Assembly: GCA_900549055.1 (NCBI GenBank)
Contig: URNB01000014.1
Coordinates: 1-33,107 of the forward strand
DNA from: an uncultured Oscillospiraceae bacterium
Lineage (GTDB): Bacteria > Bacillota > Clostridia > Oscillospirales > Acutalibacteraceae
Direction of reading: 5' to 3'
DNA: 33,107 bases
The notes below the pieces were generated by a model. The model was not told where the DNA came from, ran no database searches, and saw only the letters and a program-made list of their open reading frames with translations. Positions 28,980 to 33,107 of this stretch are shown one piece after another (the first letter of the stretch is position 1; the number at the start of each line of letters is the position of its first letter). Position numbers and translations under genes: made by a program.

Positions 28980-31565
28980 CTAACGATTTTTATTCACAAG
29001 CTTTATAAGCTCCGTCACGGGGACTATTGCAAACGCCAGCAGCAGGCAGATAAAGAACTGCTTGGCCGAAATTACGGTCATTCCGAAAACATAGCCCGCG
29101 GGAGTGAGCATAAGGAAGATAAGAATAAACAGCGTAAGTATTGCCGAAAGGTTTAAAAACCTGTTTGCAAAAATACGTTTGCCGAAAAGCGTTCCGTCAA
29201 GCCGGTTATTATAGCAGTGGAATATTTCCGACATACCGAGCACCCCGAACGCCATTGTCATGGCGGCAGCGCTGCCGGTACTCCTGCCCAGCACAAAGGC
29301 AATAAGGGTTGCGGCGGTAATGGTTAGGCTTTGAATTGCAAGTCCGATAAGCGATTTGCCGTCAAAAAGCTTTCCGAGCGCGGTATATGGCTTGCGTTTC
29401 ATTACCTCGTCCTCCGCCTTTTCCATGCTGATCGAAATGGCGGGCGCGCAGTCGGTAAGCAGATTTATCCATAAAAGCTGAACTGCGGACAACGGCGTAC
29501 CGGAAAATACCAGCATACCGATAAATACAGAAAGCAGCTCCGCAAAATTGCAGGAAAGCAGATAATAAACCGATTTTCTTATATTATCAAAAAGCCCGCG
29601 GCTTTCCTTTATCGCGCATACTATTGAGCCGAAGCGGCTGTTTGATATAACTATATCCGCCGTTCCCCTTGCAACATCCGCGCCGAATTTGCCCATGGCA
29701 CAGCCTATATCCGCACTTATGAGTGCCTCGGTATCCTGCACGCTGTCGCCCGTTACGGTAACCACGGCGCCGTTTTGCTGCCATGCCTTTACTATTCGGG
29801 TCTTATCGGCAGGGGAGACCCTTGCGTAAACCGAATAGCTTTTAATGCTTTGCGCCAGCTCCTCATCGCTTAATGACGCTAACTCTTCGCCTGTCACGGC
29901 GCTGCTGTCGTCGGTTAAAATACCGATTCTGCGGGCAATCGATTTTGCGGTTATAAGGTTATCACCGGTTATCATAACCGTTCTTATTCCCGCCGCCTTG
30001 CAGGCAGCTATATCGTCTGTAACATTATCCCTCGGCGGGTCTATAATTCCGAGCAGTCCCACAAAGGTAAGCCCGTGCTCTATCTCCTCCGGATTCGGGT
30101 TTGCGGGTATACTGTCAAGCGGGCGCATTGCAATGCAGACGATTCTCAAGGCGTCCTCTGCCATAGCATCGTTGATTTTTAATACTTCCTCTGCGTTTAT
30201 GCCGACGCATTCGGACAAAACCACCTCGGGCGCGCCCTTGATTATTGCAAACGGCTTTTCGTTTATCATGGAAATAACCGTCATGGTCTTGCGCTCGGAG
30301 TCAAACGGAATTACGCCGAGCCGCGGGAAAAAGCCCGCAATATCCTTTTCGGACATTGAATTATAGGCAAGACAGGCTTTTTTTATTGCCTCCTCGGTCG
30401 GATCGTTGCGCAGGGTTGAGCAGGCGGTGGCAAGCTTTAAAACAAGCGCCGGTTTTTCGGTTAGTGCCTCGCTTTCCACGTCGGTCATTTTGTCACCGTC
30501 GTAGATTCGGCTCAGCTGCATTTTATTGCGGGTGAGTATGCCTGTTTTATCCGCGCAGATGACATTTGTTTTACCCAGTGTTTCAAGCGCGTCGGAGTCC
30601 TTTATTATTATTTTATCCTGCACAATGCGCTGAATACCCACCGCCACCACAACGGTTGCAACCGCGGGCAGCCCCTCGGGTATTGCGGCTACCGCAAGCG
30701 CCACGGAGTTTACAAGCACGCGCAGGGTCATTGCGGCGAAATTGCCGCTTGAAAAGTTTTGAATAAGCCCGATTATAAAGGCTATGACGCAGATTATAAG
30801 CACCGCTATGTTTACGATTTTGCCGATTCCGTCAAGCTCCTTTTCAAGCGGGAGCTTTTTTTCGCCCGTCTGCTGCAGAATCGCGGTTGTGTGCCCCGTT
30901 TCGGTGTTAAGCCCCGTTGCCACAACCACCGCCTTTGCGTTGCCGTGGGCTACGCTTGTGCCCGAAAACACCATATTTGAGCGGTCGCACGCGGCGGTTA
31001 TTTCTTCAAAAATTTCTTCGCCGCTTTTTTCAACGGGTATTTCACTGCCTGTGAGTGATACCTCGTTGCAGCGGAATTCGTTGCTTTCTATAATTCGCGC
31101 GTCCGCCGAAATATAGTCGCCCTCTTCAAGCAGAATAATATCGCCCGGAACCAAAAGCGCGGAGTTTATATTTTTCACAATTCCGTCCCGCAGCACTGCG
31201 GCGGTGGGGTTGGTGGCGCTTTTCATACTGTCGAGCGCGTTATCGCATGTGTGCAGGTGATATGCGCTTACAGCCGCGTTTATTATTACAATGCCGATTA
31301 TCAGCAGCGGCGAAAAGCTGTTCACCTCGTTATACATAAGCGAAACAATAAAGGAGAGCAGCGCCGTTATAATAAGCACTAAAACCAGCTTGCTGTTAAG
31401 CTGCGATAAGAACCGCTTTAAATAGGTGGGCTTTCCCGAATCGGAAATAATATTTTTGCCGTATTTTTCAAGCCGCATATCGGCAACGCCGTTGGGCAGG
31501 CCCTTTTTATCGTCTACCTCTAATTCCTTTAAAACGGCGGCGCGGTCGGTGCTGTGCCATATCAT
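28980..31565 (-). CDS. Ca2+-type P-type ATPase with altered catalytic motifs
   Basis: The 861-residue membrane protein has the type II P-ATPase layout: cation-ATPase N domain, A domain, M4, P and N domains, and C-terminal membrane helices. Ion-site residues of the Ca2+ pumps are kept: PEGLP in M4 (296-300), Asn673 and Glu676 in M5, Asn701, Thr704 and Asp705 in M6. The nucleotide-site KGAPE (443-447) and TGDN (533-536) are also normal. Three signatures differ: TGES is TGSE (172-175), DKTGT is DKTGI (339-343, with the phosphorylated Asp339 kept), and GDGVND is GDSVQD (606-611). It may be a divergent active pump or an impaired one. Its ATG overlaps the stop of the upstream gene (ATGA), and it is the last gene of the operon with the TIM-barrel and YqeG-type genes. 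Confidence 0.88.
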   Translation of the reverse strand: MIWHSTDRAAVLKELEVDDKKGLPNGVADMRLEKYGKNIISDSGKPTYLKRFLSQLNSKLVLVLIITALLSFIVSLMYNEVNSFSPLLIIGIVIINAAVSAYHLHTCDNALDSMKSATNPTAAVLRDGIVKNINSALLVPGDIILLEEGDYISADARIIESNEFRCNEVSLTGSEIPVEKSGEEIFEEITAACDRSNMVFSGTSVAHGNAKAVVVATGLNTETGHTTAILQQTGEKKLPLEKELDGIGKIVNIAVLIICVIAFIIGLIQNFSSGNFAAMTLRVLVNSVALAVAAIPEGLPAVATVVVAVGIQRIVQDKIIIKDSDALETLGKTNVICADKTGILTRNKMQLSRIYDGDKMTDVESEALTEKPALVLKLATACSTLRNDPTEEAIKKACLAYNSMSEKDIAGFFPRLGVIPFDSERKTMTVISMINEKPFAIIKGAPEVVLSECVGINAEEVLKINDAMAEDALRIVCIAMRPLDSIPANPNPEEIEHGLTFVGLLGIIDPPRDNVTDDIAACKAAGIRTVMITGDNLITAKSIARRIGILTDDSSAVTGEELASLSDEELAQSIKSYSVYARVSPADKTRIVKAWQQNGAVVTVTGDSVQDTEALISADIGCAMGKFGADVARGTADIVISNSRFGSIVCAIKESRGLFDNIRKSVYYLLSCNFAELLSVFIGMLVFSGTPLSAVQLLWINLLTDCAPAISISMEKAEDEVMKRKPYTALGKLFDGKSLIGLAIQSLTITAATLIAFVLGRSTGSAAAMTMAFGVLGMSEIFHCYNNRLDGTLFGKRIFANRFLNLSAILTLFILIFLMLTPAGYVFGMTVISAKQFFICLLLAFAIVPVTELIKLVNKNR

Positions 31566-32422
31566 TGTTTTTCACCCCGTATACTGTTGTAGTAATCCTT
31601 CATCTGCCTTGCGTCCTCTGCCTGCGTGCCGGCCGATTCGCATATAAACACCGGGTCGCAGCCGTATTTATAGGTCAGCTCCATAACCGGCTCATAGTCG
31701 GGACCGTACACCGTATCCTCAAAGGTTAGATGGCGCTTTTCGCCGCCCGCGGTGTATTCAATTTTGGAAAAATGAGAATGAAAGCTTTTAAGCCTGTCGC
31801 TGCCGAGTGTATTTTTGATTGCAAGGAAAATCTCCTCAAAATCCGCCTCGGTTTTAAGCGAGCCCTGACCCCGCGCGTTCAAATGACCGAAATCAATGCA
31901 GGGTATCAGCCTTTCGTCCACCTTGCACAGCTCCAAAACCTCATAAAGCGTGCCCAACTGATTCACCTTGCCCATGGTTTCGGGGCAGATATGAATGTTT
32001 GAAAGCCCCGCTTCATCGAGCGCTGCCACCGCCTTGTGCATTGTGTCAACTGCAAGCTCAAGCGCATTTTTGCGGGAGATCTTGCCGCATGAGCCTGTGT
32101 GGACAACTATTCTGCTGCCGCCCATGGCATTTACGGCTTTAGCCGACGCCAAAATATAATTCACGGAATTAAGGCGCTTTTCCTCCTCAACAGAGGACAT
32201 TGAAATATAATACGGCGCATGAAGAGAGAGGTAAACCCCCTTTTCCTTTGCCTTTTCGCCCAAAAGGCGGGCCTTTTCCTCGCCAATGTTTACACCCCTG
32301 CCGCACTGATATTCGTAGCAGTCAAGTCCCATTTCAACTATATAATCGGGTACATCCAGGCTGTTTTTATAGCCCATTTTCGCAAAGCTTTCGGCGTTTC
32401 CCGCCGGACCGAATTTAGGCAT
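31562..32422 (-). CDS. Endonuclease IV-like TIM-barrel metalloenzyme
   Basis: The 286-residue product belongs to the AP-endonuclease-2/xylose-isomerase-like fold. Residues matching the endonuclease IV metal site are His68 (HAPYY), His108 (VVHTG), Glu148 (PETMG), Asp177 and His180 (DFGHL), His215 or His217 (FHSHF), His231 and Glu262 (CESAG). Endonuclease IV cuts DNA at abasic sites in base-excision repair. The local motifs are looser than in canonical Nfo (for example HTG for HPG and HSHFS for HLNDS), so a related sugar-isomerase-like role is not excluded. ATG 32422 is used, with GGAGGTG upstream; it starts one base after the YqeG-type gene ends. Confidence 0.8.
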   Translation of the reverse strand: MPKFGPAGNAESFAKMGYKNSLDVPDYIVEMGLDCYEYQCGRGVNIGEEKARLLGEKAKEKGVYLSLHAPYYISMSSVEEEKRLNSVNYILASAKAVNAMGGSRIVVHTGSCGKISRKNALELAVDTMHKAVAALDEAGLSNIHICPETMGKVNQLGTLYEVLELCKVDERLIPCIDFGHLNARGQGSLKTEADFEEIFLAIKNTLGSDRLKSFHSHFSKIEYTAGGEKRHLTFEDTVYGPDYEPVMELTYKYGCDPVFICESAGTQAEDARQMKDYYNSIRGEKQ

Positions 32423-32423
32423 T

Positions 32424-32927
32424 TCAGCGCACCTCCGTGTTTTTAATTTTATAAAGCTTAAATACCGCGCGTTCAAGCCGACGCTTGAATTTAAAGCGCG
32501 CAGAGCTTTCGGGCTTTATGGGGTCTAAAAGCATTGTTGTGACCCCGAAAAGGTTGCCGCCAAGCGTATCGGTAAAAATCTGATCGCCCACTATAGCGGT
32601 GTTCCTCTTGCTCGTTTTTATGACCCGCAGCGCGCGGCGGAATTTAAAGGGCAGCGGCTTCAGTCCTAAGCTTACGTAGGGCAAATTTATTTTTTCCGCA
32701 AACGGCTTCACCCTTTTTTCCTTTGAGTTTGAAAGAATGACAAGGGCTATTCCGTTGTCTCTCATCAAAGCAAGCCAAGCCTCAAGTCCTTCCGTCAGCT
32801 TTTGACCGTGGTGGGTCGAAAGGGTATTATCCACATCGAGTATAAGCCCGGTAATGCTGCGGCTTTTCAAAAGCGCAGGGGTTATATCGGTAATTCTTTT
32901 AAGTTTAATGTTGGGTTTAAGCAGCAT
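32424..32927 (-). CDS. YqeG-family HAD-type phosphatase
   Basis: The 167-residue protein is a HAD-superfamily subfamily IIIA phosphatase of the YqeG type. Motif I is LDVDNTLS with both aspartates; motif II is the LSNS segment; motif IV is VGDQIFTD, followed by GGNLFGVTTMLLDP. The YqeG family is common in Firmicutes, with its physiological substrate unclear; the related eukaryotic and cyanobacterial proteins act on phosphatidylglycerophosphate. It is the first gene of the operon, with AGGAG before the ATG. The 128 bp upstream contain an 8-bp inverted repeat (33011-33035) and the edge of the terminal repeat, but no clear promoter. Confidence 0.9.
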   Translation of the reverse strand: MLLKPNIKLKRITDITPALLKSRSITGLILDVDNTLSTHHGQKLTEGLEAWLALMRDNGIALVILSNSKEKRVKPFAEKINLPYVSLGLKPLPFKFRRALRVIKTSKRNTAIVGDQIFTDTLGGNLFGVTTMLLDPIKPESSARFKFKRRLERAVFKLYKIKNTEVR

Positions 32928-33010
32928 ATTAACTCCTGTTGCACCTAAATCATGCCTGACGACTGATTGATATGCTTATTACGCCGAAACTGTAATTTTA
33001 TATATCTGAC

Positions 33011-33035
33011 ATTCAGCCTTTCGGCACGGCTGAAT
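33011..33035. other. Inverted repeat upstream of the YqeG-type gene
   Basis: ATTCAGCC (33011-33018) and GGCTGAAT (33028-33035) form a perfect 8-bp stem with a 9-nt loop. It lies about 85 bp upstream of the YqeG-type ATG and 20 bp from the repeat copy. Its role is unknown. Confidence 0.4.
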
Positions 33036-33055
33036 TGTTTATTAAGCATAATATA

Positions 33056-33107
33056 ATGTCTACTGAATAATTGCATTAGCAAATGCAATTATATAAAATC
33101 GAGTTAA
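33056..33107 (-). repeat. Partial copy D of the multi-hairpin repeat
   Basis: The last 52 bases, read on the minus strand, are identical at all 52 positions to 1062-1113, the right end of the complete element. The copy is in inverted orientation relative to 858-1113 and runs off the window. The adjoining AT-rich 7-mer is TAATATA. Confidence 0.92.

Noticed and set aside
1..33107. CRISPR array, tRNA, rRNA, prophage or autonomous insertion sequence
   Set aside because: No regularly spaced direct repeats, tRNA-like cloverleaf, rRNA stretches, integrase or transposase reading frames were seen.

Overview
The window looks like a chromosomal contig from an anaerobic Clostridia-type Firmicute, probably gut-associated and close to the Oscillospiraceae/Ruminococcaceae. 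The evidence is the Firmicute order of the S10-spc-alpha ribosomal cluster with map, a KOW-domain gene and infA inside it, a zinc-type S14, a four-cysteine adenylate kinase, a membrane-anchored cohesin protein, a MecA-like protein, and a cysteine-rich protein with a possible sporulation promoter. No tRNA, rRNA, CRISPR array, phage or transposase gene was seen.

Layout. Positions 1-1113 hold a two-cluster ferredoxin-like gene between two inverted copies of a repeat; one copy is a complete 256-bp multi-hairpin element (858-1113). Next on the minus strand come secF and secD with a strong promoter, and a subgroup-1c aspartate aminotransferase with its own promoter. A plus-strand cohesin protein and a minus-strand XRE regulator follow. 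Positions 6509-21937 are a single minus-strand block running from rpsJ to rplQ: S10 (rpsJ-rplC-rplD-rplW-rplB-rpsS-rplV-rpsC-rplP-rpmC-rpsQ), spc (rplN-rplX-rplE-rpsN-rpsH-rplF-rplR-rpsE-rpmD-rplO-secY) and alpha (adk-map-KOW-infA-rpmJ-rpsM-rpsK-rpsD-rpoA-rplQ). It begins with a good sigma-A promoter and a roughly 270-nt structured leader and ends in a strong terminator. No tuf/fusA is seen upstream and no ECF transporter genes downstream, so the flanks differ from those of many Firmicutes.

Positions 22476-28854 are a mixed accessory stretch: the cysteine-rich protein, a phosphohexomutase with a 35-residue membrane peptide just upstream, a MecA-like protein, ribulose-phosphate 3-epimerase, an AraC-type regulator, a small membrane protein, and an XRE regulator divergent from a flavodoxin with two matching operator-like sites between them. 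Positions 28980-32927 are a tight minus-strand operon: a YqeG-type HAD phosphatase, an endonuclease IV-like TIM barrel, and a Ca2+-type P-type ATPase whose three catalytic signature motifs are all altered although its ion-site residues are kept. The window ends at 33056-33107 inside another copy of the same repeat.

The most novel features are the repeat family (a 256-bp MITE-like element made of six nearly contiguous hairpins, with partial copies at both window edges and one isolated end at 5712), the P-type ATPase with changed catalytic motifs, and the XRE/flavodoxin control region. All function calls come from reading the sequence; no database search was run.
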